From the NCBI GenBank assembly GCA_014804495.1, contig JAAUZS010000163.1, positions 1 to 10,852 of the forward strand: a stretch of DNA of 10,852 bases, given 5' to 3'. Within the stretch, counting starts at the first letter, position 1. Each line of letters starts with the position of its first letter. The stretch is from Lachnospiraceae bacterium (GTDB lineage Bacteria > Bacillota > Clostridia > Lachnospirales > Lachnospiraceae). The notes under the pieces are model-generated. The model was not told where the DNA came from, did no database searches, and worked only from the letters and a program-made list of their open reading frames with translations. The position numbers were made by a program, and so were the translations under genes. Of this stretch, positions 1 to 5,972 are shown in pieces.

Positions 1-646
1 AAATAAGAAGATATTTGAAAATTATAATATTAAGGGAAAAGACAGCCGCTTAGTAAGTGGATCCGGAGTCAATTTAAAGCGTCATACTTTTGAAACCTAT
101 CCTGAAGGAGATGAAATACACTTTCTGTTCGTGGGAAGGATGATGAAGGAAAAAGGAATTGAAGAACTGCTGTCAGCAGCTAAAGAGCTTCATGGTCAGA
201 AAGTTATATTTGATTTATTGGGATATTGTGATGAAGACTATCAGGATAGATTGAATGAAGAAGAAAAAGACGGCGTGATTAAGCAATTAGGATTTGACCC
301 GAATGTACATGAATATATTAAGAATTGTTCTGCACTGATACTTCCCACTTATCATGAAGGCATGTCCAATGTGCTTATGGAAGCTTCGGCGACCGGCAGA
401 CCGGTGATTGCGTCAAATATAAGTGGCTGTAAGGAAATATTTGAAGAAGGTATTACCGGGTTTGGATGCGGACCGGGAAGCAGTGAAGACCTGATTCGTG
501 CTATAAGGAAGTTCTTGATGCTTAGTGTGGAGGAACGCGCAGCAATGGGACGAAATGCAAGGGCTAAGATGGAACGCGAATTTGACAGAAATAAGGTTGT
601 TGGTGTATATATAAATGAGATAAATGAGGTTTTACAAAATAGATAA
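1..646 (+). CDS. GT4-family glycosyltransferase, C-terminal part (5' end outside window)
   Basis: This is the donor-binding half of a GT-B fold, retaining GT4 ("group 1") glycosyltransferase that would add one sugar to a lipid-linked repeat unit at the cytoplasmic membrane face. The frame is open from base 2, where the first complete codon lies. The GTG at 131 sits in the middle of a conserved block (FLFVGRMMKEKGI), so it is not the true start. About 214 residues are visible against a usual 360-390, so most of the N-terminal acceptor domain is missing. Family marks are a linker with SGSGVNL, the FVGRMMKEKGI strand-loop, and the E-x7-E motif with its glutamates at codons 356-358 and 380-382, followed by TGRPVIASN and a Gly-rich loop. 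The overall pattern resembles the PglA/WbnK kind of GT4. It ends 15 bases before the dehydrogenase gene. Donor and acceptor cannot be told from sequence; the fold assignment is firm. Confidence 0.9.
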   Translation, partial: NKKIFENYNIKGKDSRLVSGSGVNLKRHTFETYPEGDEIHFLFVGRMMKEKGIEELLSAAKELHGQKVIFDLLGYCDEDYQDRLNEEEKDGVIKQLGFDPNVHEYIKNCSALILPTYHEGMSNVLMEASATGRPVIASNISGCKEIFEEGITGFGCGPGSSEDLIRAIRKFLMLSVEERAAMGRNARAKMEREFDRNKVVGVYINEINEVLQNR

Positions 647-652
647 GGGAGG
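645..652 (+). promoter_or_regulatory. Ribosome binding site of the dehydrogenase gene
   Basis: AAGGGAGG ends nine bases before the ATG at 662 and overlaps the stop codon of the upstream glycosyltransferase (TAA, 644-646). It supports the 662 start and suggests that the two genes are translated from one transcript. Confidence 0.75.
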
Positions 653-661
653 AAAAGTAAA

Positions 662-1978
662 ATGAGTTTATATGAAAAACTTTTAAGTGGCGAGGAAAAA
701 CTATCACTTGTGGGACTCGGCTATGTGGGTATGCCAATTGCCGTTGCTTTTGCGAGAAAAATTAAAGTTATTGGATTTGATTTAAATAAGCAGAAGATAG
801 AACTTTATCAAAAGGGCATTGACCCGACCAAAGAAGTGGGAAACGATGTTATTAGCGGTACAACAGTAGATTTTACATCCGATTCCTCAAGGCTCAAAGA
901 AGCAAAATTTCATATAGTTGCAGTGCCTACTCCCGTGAACGATGATCATACTCCGGATTTAACGCCTGTAGAGGGCGCAAGCCGGATTTTGGGACAAAAT
1001 TTGACAAAAGGATCCATCGTAGTATTTGAGTCTACAGTATATCCGGGCGTAACAGAGGATATATGTGTACCTATTTTGGAAAAAGAATCAGGTTTAAAAT
1101 GTGGAGTGGACTTTAAAATAGGGTATTCTCCCGAACGAATTAATCCCGGTGATAAGGTACACCGTCTGGAAACCATTACTAAGATCGTATCCGGCATGGA
1201 TAAGGAAACTCTTGATGAGGTTGCAAAGGTATATGAACTGGTAGTGGAAGCAGGTGTATATCGTGCTGAATCAATCAAGGTTGCAGAAGCAGCAAAAGTA
1301 ATTGAAAACAGTCAGCGAGACATCAACATTGCATTTATGAACGAGCTTTCCATTATATTCAACAAAATGGGAATCGATACTAAATCTGTACTGGAAGCGG
1401 CGGGTACTAAATGGAATTTCTTAAAATTTTATCCCGGTCTGGTTGGAGGACATTGCATAGGTGTCGATCCTTATTATCTTACCTATAAAGCGGAGCAGCT
1501 CGGTTATCATTCTCAGATTATTCTGTCAGGACGCAGGATTAATGACGATATGGGCAAATATGTGGCGGAGAGTCTGGTAAAAAATCTGATAAAGGCGGAT
1601 ATTGCCGTTAAAAATGCCAGAGTTGCTATTTTAGGTTTTACTTTTAAGGAAAATTGTCCTGACACCAGAAACACAAAGGTAATTGATATTTATAAGGAAT
1701 TGAATGAGTATGGCATTACTCCGTTAGTGGTGGATCCATCTGCGGATGCGGATGAAGCTAATCGCCTTTATGGCATCACATTCGGAAAACTGGAAGATGT
1801 GAAGGATATGGATGCGGTAATAATTGCGGTTGCACACGATGCTTTCCTGAAACTGAACAAAGAGGATATTTCAGAATTCTACAATGATGCGAATAAATGT
1901 AAGGTGCTTATGGATATTAAAGGATTGCTAAATAGGGAAGATTATATGACGGAAGAATATAGTTATTGGAGACTTTGA
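662..1978 (+). CDS. tviB: UDP-N-acetylhexosamine 6-dehydrogenase, TviB/WbpO type
   Basis: This is a UDP-glucose/GDP-mannose dehydrogenase family enzyme that oxidises C6 of a UDP-HexNAc with two NAD+ to give the uronic acid, probably UDP-GalNAcA or UDP-GlcNAcA, in the cytoplasm. The N-terminal Rossmann motif G-x-G-x-x-G is at residues 18-23. Next come VPTPVNDDHTPDLTP, FESTVYPGVTED and GYSPERINPGDK, then the central helix block AESIKVAEAAKVIENSQRD. The catalytic cysteine is Cys265 in GGHCIGVDPYY, and the C-terminal domain opens with LGFTFKENCPDTRNTK. The 438-residue length is complete for the family. These blocks match what I recall of Salmonella TviB and Pseudomonas WbpO much better than Ugd-type UDP-glucose dehydrogenases. 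A 4-epimerase of the partner type lies two genes downstream, which favours the GalNAcA route. The family is certain; the exact hexosamine is inferred. Confidence 0.9.
   Translation: MSLYEKLLSGEEKLSLVGLGYVGMPIAVAFARKIKVIGFDLNKQKIELYQKGIDPTKEVGNDVISGTTVDFTSDSSRLKEAKFHIVAVPTPVNDDHTPDLTPVEGASRILGQNLTKGSIVVFESTVYPGVTEDICVPILEKESGLKCGVDFKIGYSPERINPGDKVHRLETITKIVSGMDKETLDEVAKVYELVVEAGVYRAESIKVAEAAKVIENSQRDINIAFMNELSIIFNKMGIDTKSVLEAAGTKWNFLKFYPGLVGGHCIGVDPYYLTYKAEQLGYHSQIILSGRRINDDMGKYVAESLVKNLIKADIAVKNARVAILGFTFKENCPDTRNTKVIDIYKELNEYGITPLVVDPSADADEANRLYGITFGKLEDVKDMDAVIIAVAHDAFLKLNKEDISEFYNDANKCKVLMDIKGLLNREDYMTEEYSYWRL
1968..1971 (+). promoter_or_regulatory. Ribosome binding site that sets the GT2 start
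   Basis: GGAG lies inside the last codons of the dehydrogenase gene and ends nine bases before the ATG at 1981. It supports 1981 as the start rather than the in-frame TTG at 1966, which has no ribosome binding site at a proper distance and would add five non-conserved residues. Confidence 0.6.
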
Positions 1979-1980
1979 TA

Positions 1981-2925
1981 ATGGATGAAATTGCAGTGTT
2001 GGTTCCATGTTATAATGAGGCGCAAACGATTAGGAAGGTAGTCGAGGATGCAAAACGGGTGCTTCCGGAAGCAGTTGTTTATGTATATGATAATAATTCT
2101 ACCGATGAAACAGCCCGAATTGCGGCTGAAGCAGGAGCTGTGGTACGACATGAGCGATTACAGGGTAAGGGAAATGTCATCAGAAGGATGTTTCGTGATA
2201 TAGATGCATACTGTTATATTATGGTAGATGGTGATGATACTTATCCTATGGAGCATGCGCGGGAAATGGTGGATGCGGTATTGCAGCGTGGAGTTGATAT
2301 GGTGATTGGAGACCGGCTGTCTTCAACTTACTATATGGAAAATAAGAGGCCGTTTCATAATATGGGAAATGCTCTGGTAAAAAGTGCAATCAATAGACTG
2401 TTCGATTGTGATATACAGGATATTATGACTGGATATAGGGCTTTTAGCTATGGATTTGTAAAAACCTTTCCTGTTTTATCAAAGGGATTTGAGATTGAAA
2501 CAGAGATGACTATCCATGCAGTATACAATAATATGCATCTGGAAAACGTAGTGGTGGATTACAGAGACCGTCCGGAAGGAAGCGTTTCGAAATTGAATAC
2601 GTTTATGGATGGGTTCAGAGTTATAAAAACTATAATTAATTTGTACAAAAATTATAAACCTTTTGGATTTTTTTCTTTAATGACAGTCATTTTAAGCATA
2701 GTGGCAATAGTGATGTTTATTCCGGTCCTTTTGGATTTCATGCATACCGGTTTGGTTGAGCGTTTTCCGACATTAATTGTGTGCGGATTTATTGAACTGG
2801 CAGCGTTGCAGGCTTTTTTTGCGGGAATAATTTTATCGGATATGGCTCAGAAAAACAGGAGAGACTTTGAACTTAAGCTTATTCAGGTAGTGCAGCAGGA
2901 GCGAAAAAGCAAAGAAAAAGAGTAA
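1981..2925 (+). CDS. DPM1-like GT2 glycosyltransferase with C-terminal membrane anchor
   Basis: This inverting GT-A family 2 enzyme resembles dolichyl-phosphate mannose synthases and bacterial polyprenyl-phosphate sugar synthases. The likely role is to move a sugar from a nucleotide donor to undecaprenyl phosphate at the inner membrane face. The protein opens with VLVPCYNEAQTI, has DNNSTDET near residues 38-45 and the metal-binding D83-G-D-D86 followed by TYP. Later come DIMTGYRAFS, GFEIETEMTIHA and YRDRPEGSVSKLNT, all typical of the DPM group. Two hydrophobic segments (about 228-254 and 262-285) form the membrane anchor, and the tail is charged. The dehydrogenase stop is only two bases upstream, so translation is probably coupled. 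A DUF6056-like polytopic protein further down is a possible user of its lipid-linked product. The sugar is unknown, and direct transfer to a glycan cannot be excluded. Confidence 0.85.
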   Translation: MDEIAVLVPCYNEAQTIRKVVEDAKRVLPEAVVYVYDNNSTDETARIAAEAGAVVRHERLQGKGNVIRRMFRDIDAYCYIMVDGDDTYPMEHAREMVDAVLQRGVDMVIGDRLSSTYYMENKRPFHNMGNALVKSAINRLFDCDIQDIMTGYRAFSYGFVKTFPVLSKGFEIETEMTIHAVYNNMHLENVVVDYRDRPEGSVSKLNTFMDGFRVIKTIINLYKNYKPFGFFSLMTVILSIVAIVMFIPVLLDFMHTGLVERFPTLIVCGFIELAALQAFFAGIILSDMAQKNRRDFELKLIQVVQQERKSKEKE

Positions 2926-2937
2926 ACTTTTTCTGCT

Positions 2938-2944
2938 AAGGAGG
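2938..2944 (+). promoter_or_regulatory. Ribosome binding site that sets the epimerase start
   Basis: AAGGAGG ends one base before an in-frame ATG at 2946 and ten bases before a second in-frame ATG at 2955. Only the second has workable spacing, so 2955 is the more likely start. Confidence 0.65.
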
Positions 2945-2954
2945 AATGGCTGAT

Positions 2955-3929
2955 ATGGGATACAAAAATTTGAAATTTGAGTCCAATAGCATTTTTTTGG
3001 TAACGGGCGGAGCCGGATTTATTGGTTCGAATCTGTGTGAAGCGATTATAGATATGGGACATGTGGTCAGATGTCTGGATAACTTGTCAACAGGAAGTTA
3101 TGACAATATTGCCCACTTAGATAAGAATGAGAGATTCACATTTATTAAAGGAGATATTCGTGATCTCGACACATGCATGGAAGCATGTAAGGGTGTGGAT
3201 TACGTACTAAATCAGGCTGCGTGGGGGAGTGTTCCGAGAAGTATTGAGATGCCGCTTCTGTACGAAGAAATCAATATTCGAGGTACATTGAACATGATGG
3301 AGGCTGCAAGACAGAACGGTGTGAAAAAGTTTGTATATGCATCAAGCTCATCTGTGTATGGAGACCATCCGGTACTCCCCAAGAAGGAAGGAGCGGAAGG
3401 AAAGCTGTTATCCCCATATGCGCTGACGAAAAGAGTCGATGAGGAGTACGGAAGATTATATAAGACGTTATACGGATTGGATACTTATGGTCTTCGGTAT
3501 TTTAATGTGTTCGGGAGGCGTCAGAATCCGGAAGGAATGTATGCAGCGGTTATCCCGAAATTTATTAAGCAGTTGGTGAATGATGAAGCTCCTACCATTA
3601 ACGGAGATGGCAGGCAGTCAAGAGATTTTACTTATATTGATAATGTTATTGAAGCAAATTTAAAGGCGTGTCTGGCTTCCGGCAATGCCGCAGGCGAAGC
3701 CTTCAATATCGGTGCAGGCGGCAGGGAGTTCCTTATTGATATATACTATGATCTGTGCGAAGCATTAGGGAAGGATATTGAGCCGAAGTTTGGACCCGAA
3801 CGTCCCGGAGATATCAGGGACTCTAATGCCGATATCGGTAAGGCTAAGGAACTACTTGGTTATGCGCCTGAATATGATTTTAAGAAAGGCATAGGACTGG
3901 CGATTGACTGGTATAAAGAAAATCTGTGA
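2955..3929 (+). CDS. tviC: UDP-N-acetylglucosamine 4-epimerase, TviC/WbpP type
   Basis: This extended short-chain dehydrogenase/reductase interconverts UDP-GlcNAc and UDP-GalNAc, or their uronic acids, by oxidation and reduction at C4 with bound NAD+. From the start at 2955 the protein has 324 residues. The NAD-binding motif G18-x-x-G21-x-x-G24 sits in VTGGAGFIGSN, the SSSSVYGD block supplies the catalytic serine/threonine region, and Tyr155 and Lys159 form the Y-x-x-x-K pair in SPYALTK. The block QAAWGSVPRS, the run LRYFNVFGRRQNPEGMYAAV and GDGRQSRDFTYIDNV are diagnostic of the WbpP/TviC branch rather than GalE or UDP-glucuronate epimerases. A Trp sits where I recall Leu in WbpP (QAALGSVPRS). 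It shares a locus with a TviB-type dehydrogenase, the same pairing as in Vi-antigen and O6-type loci. The branch is clear; the preferred substrate is inferred from the partner. Confidence 0.88.
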   Translation: MGYKNLKFESNSIFLVTGGAGFIGSNLCEAIIDMGHVVRCLDNLSTGSYDNIAHLDKNERFTFIKGDIRDLDTCMEACKGVDYVLNQAAWGSVPRSIEMPLLYEEINIRGTLNMMEAARQNGVKKFVYASSSSVYGDHPVLPKKEGAEGKLLSPYALTKRVDEEYGRLYKTLYGLDTYGLRYFNVFGRRQNPEGMYAAVIPKFIKQLVNDEAPTINGDGRQSRDFTYIDNVIEANLKACLASGNAAGEAFNIGAGGREFLIDIYYDLCEALGKDIEPKFGPERPGDIRDSNADIGKAKELLGYAPEYDFKKGIGLAIDWYKENL

Positions 3930-3973
3930 GCCGGCGTTAGTGACTGAAGAGAGTATGGAAGGGCAGGGATAGA

Positions 3974-4720
3974 ATGCAGATTGCGATTCGTATGGATGAT
4001 ATAACTCCTGATATGGATTGGGAACGATTTCATACTTTTAAGAAAATGCTGGACAAGCTTGGTATCAAACCACTTATAGGAGTGGTGCCTGATAATAGAG
4101 ATGACAATTTACACAGAATGGAAACTTGTGACGATTTTTGGAAATACATCAAAGAATTGCAGGACAGTGGATGGTGCATTGCCTTACATGGCTATCAGCA
4201 TGTATATACCACTTCAAAAGGAGGATTGTTTCCGCTTAACTGCTTTTCGGAGTTCGCCGGTATTCCTCTGTCACATCAGAGAATGATGATTCAAGAAGGA
4301 ACTGAAATATTAAGACAACATGGAATCAGTACCGATATTTTTATGGCTCCGGCACATTCTTATGATAGAAATACGTTGAAAGCACTGAAAGAATTTGGAT
4401 ATAACAAAATAACAGACGGATTTGGAAAACGTCCCTACAGATGGCAGGGACTGACGTTTTATCCGATTTCTTTTATGCTGAGCAGGAGCTTTAAGAAGAA
4501 AAAAGGTATTACTACTATGGTAGTGCATACCAATGAGATAGACGATGCAGGAATGAAGAGACTCGAAGAACTGCTGCAGAGCCATAGGGATAGCCTGATA
4601 TCTTATGAAAATTTTGGGATGGCAGAGAGTGTTGACAGAGGATTTTTAGGACATTTGGCAGAATATCTTCTGGCAGTAATGAAGAGGATTTTAGTTAAAC
4701 TGAAATCACAAATTAAGTGA
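3974..4720 (+). CDS. NodB-fold polysaccharide deacetylase-like protein (DUF2334-like), cytoplasmic
   Basis: This 248-residue protein has the layout of a metal-dependent carbohydrate de-N-acetylase of the NodB/CE4-like fold, closest to the DUF2334 group. The N-terminal strand carries Asp8-Asp9 (IRMDDITP), the general-base/metal position. His72 and His76 form H-x-x-x-H in ALHGYQH. MAPAHSYD at 124-131 replaces the usual R-x-P-x-G loop, as in DUF2334 proteins, and His185 in MVVHTNEID fits the last catalytic motif. There is no signal peptide or clear membrane segment; only the last 25 residues are amphipathic and basic. It would therefore act in the cytoplasm, perhaps on a lipid-linked intermediate that carries an N-acetyl sugar. 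Spacing to the epimerase is 44 bases, with a modest AGGG site five bases before the ATG. The substrate is not known, and the enzyme could instead act on an O-acetyl or other amide group. Confidence 0.75.
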   Translation: MQIAIRMDDITPDMDWERFHTFKKMLDKLGIKPLIGVVPDNRDDNLHRMETCDDFWKYIKELQDSGWCIALHGYQHVYTTSKGGLFPLNCFSEFAGIPLSHQRMMIQEGTEILRQHGISTDIFMAPAHSYDRNTLKALKEFGYNKITDGFGKRPYRWQGLTFYPISFMLSRSFKKKKGITTMVVHTNEIDDAGMKRLEELLQSHRDSLISYENFGMAESVDRGFLGHLAEYLLAVMKRILVKLKSQIK

Positions 4721-4721
4721 C

Positions 4722-4740
4722 TGGATTCATAGAAAATCCA
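4722..4740 (+). other. Small intergenic hairpin after the deacetylase gene
   Basis: TGGATT and AATCCA form a perfect 6-bp stem around a 7-base loop, starting two bases after the stop codon (TGA, 4718-4720). No T-run follows, so it does not look like a rho-independent terminator. It could be an mRNA processing or stability element, or chance. Confidence 0.3.
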
Positions 4741-4775
4741 TAGGCGGTAAGCTGAGTGAAAGGCATGGTTATTAA

Positions 4776-5882
4776 ATGGAAGAACCTATCAGAATACTTC
4801 ATGTTCTCGGAGGATTAAGTCTCGGTGGTGCCGAGAGCCGTATTATGGATTTATATCGTAATATGGACAGGCAGAAAATACAGTTTGATTTTTTGGTACA
4901 TTCGTCTGGGGAAGAGCATTTTGACGAAGAAATAGAAACGTTAGGGGGGCGGATTTATCGCGTTCCCCGTTTTAAAGTATATAATCTGTATAGCTATAAG
5001 AAAGCTTTAAAGAGTTTCTTTGCAGTACACCATGAATTTATGGCAGTGCACGGACATATGACCAGCACGGCAGCGATATATCTGCCAATAGCAAAAAAGC
5101 TGGGAGTCCCGATTACAATCGGACATGCCAGGAGCGCCGGAGTTGCAGGCGGCTTAAAAGGATTAATAACAAAACTGATTCGTTATCCCTTAAAGTACAA
5201 GGCTGATTACTGTCTTGCCTGTTCAGAAAAAGCGGGAGAATCGGTTTATGGAAAACGCTGGGTAAGCAGTGGAAAAGTTGAGGTAATACCCAACGCCATA
5301 GATGCTAAAAAATATGTATACGACGAAAATATCAGAACGGAACTTAGAGATAAAATGGGACTGACCGATAAGTTCGTCATTGGACATGTAGGAAGTTTTA
5401 GGGAAGCCAAGAATCATACATTTCTTATTCAAATATTTGAGAAGATTTATAAAAAGAGAAATGACGCCATACTGCTGCTGCTTGGAGAGGGAGCTTTGAT
5501 GGAGAGCATAAAGCAGCAGGTTTCTGAGGCAGGACTTTCTAATGTTGTCTGGTTTCTTGGTAATAAGTCTGATGTGGCTCATTATTATCAGATAATGGAC
5601 TATCTGGTTTTCCCTTCCTTATATGAGGGTCTGCCGGGGAGTATAGTAGAAGCGCAAACATCCGGACTGCGCTGCATTGTTTCTGATACTGTTACAAGAG
5701 AAGTTGGAATTACGGAATTGGTGGAATTCTACAACCTCGATAGAACGGCCGGGGAATGGGCGGATCGTATACTTGAGACCAGTGATTATATAAGAGAGAA
5801 TAGACTTGATAGTATAAAAAGAGCGGGGTTCGACATAGGGACTCAGATAGTAAGGTACGGTGAAATATATCGGAAATCATAA
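4776..5882 (+). CDS. GT4-family glycosyltransferase (EpsF-like)
   Basis: This complete 368-residue GT-B fold retaining glycosyltransferase would transfer a sugar from a nucleotide donor to the growing lipid-linked oligosaccharide on the cytoplasmic side. The N-terminal domain opens with ILHVLGGLSLGGAESRI, the acceptor-side glycine loop typical of EpsF and related exopolysaccharide enzymes. It continues with HGHMTSTAAIYLPIAKKLG and GHARSAG. The linker VIPNAID leads into the donor domain, with IGHVGSFREAKNH and the E-x7-E motif at Glu284 and Glu292 (YEGLPGSIVEAQ). There are no membrane segments. The start is the ATG at 4776; its ribosome binding site (GAAAGG at 4758-4763) is weak and rather distant, so initiation may be inefficient. 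The gene is flanked by the two longest gaps in the window, 55 and 90 bases, which share the octamer GATTCATA. The linkage made is unknown. Confidence 0.9.
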   Translation: MEEPIRILHVLGGLSLGGAESRIMDLYRNMDRQKIQFDFLVHSSGEEHFDEEIETLGGRIYRVPRFKVYNLYSYKKALKSFFAVHHEFMAVHGHMTSTAAIYLPIAKKLGVPITIGHARSAGVAGGLKGLITKLIRYPLKYKADYCLACSEKAGESVYGKRWVSSGKVEVIPNAIDAKKYVYDENIRTELRDKMGLTDKFVIGHVGSFREAKNHTFLIQIFEKIYKKRNDAILLLLGEGALMESIKQQVSEAGLSNVVWFLGNKSDVAHYYQIMDYLVFPSLYEGLPGSIVEAQTSGLRCIVSDTVTREVGITELVEFYNLDRTAGEWADRILETSDYIRENRLDSIKRAGFDIGTQIVRYGEIYRKS

Positions 5883-5898
5883 TACCGATGGTGCACAT

Positions 5899-5935
5899 GA
5901 TTCATAAGATAGAGGTATTTCTCCTGTTATGAATC
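5899..5935 (+). repeat. Intergenic inverted repeat before the acyltransferase gene
   Basis: GATTCATAA (5899-5907) and TTATGAATC (5927-5935) are perfect 9-bp inverted arms separated by 19 bases. Within the loop AGG and CCT could add three more pairs. No T-run follows, so it is not a typical terminator. It lies in the longest gene-free gap (5883-5972), between the GT4 gene and the acyltransferase module, and could be an operator, an mRNA-stability hairpin or a chance dyad in AT-rich DNA. Confidence 0.45.
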
Positions 5936-5953
5936 CAGATGCATGCAGAGTGC

Positions 5954-5966
5954 GGAAGGAGCGGAG
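5954..5966 (+). promoter_or_regulatory. Purine-rich ribosome binding region that sets the MBOAT start
   Basis: GGAAGGAG at 5954-5961, followed by a second GGAG at 5963-5966, lies 6 to 11 bases before the ATG at 5973. The upstream in-frame ATG at 5943 lacks such a site and would place this purine tract inside the coding sequence. Confidence 0.65.
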
Positions 5967-5972
5967 AATTAT

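Noticed and set aside
131..646. GTG at 131 as the start of the first glycosyltransferase
   Set aside because: The same frame is open to base 2 and encodes conserved GT4 sequence upstream (SGSGVNL and the strand before GRMMKEKG), so the gene begins outside the window.
946..1278. Minus-strand open frame of 110 codons inside the dehydrogenase gene
   Set aside because: It lies fully opposite a strongly conserved gene, has a low-complexity Ser/Thr-rich translation and no recognisable motif; it is a shadow frame.
4722..4740. Rho-independent terminator after the deacetylase gene
   Set aside because: The stem has only six pairs, is AT-rich, and no T-run follows it.
5223..5582. Minus-strand open frame of 119 codons inside the GT4 gene
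   Set aside because: It is opposite conserved GT4 sequence that includes the linker and donor domain, with no domain of its own.
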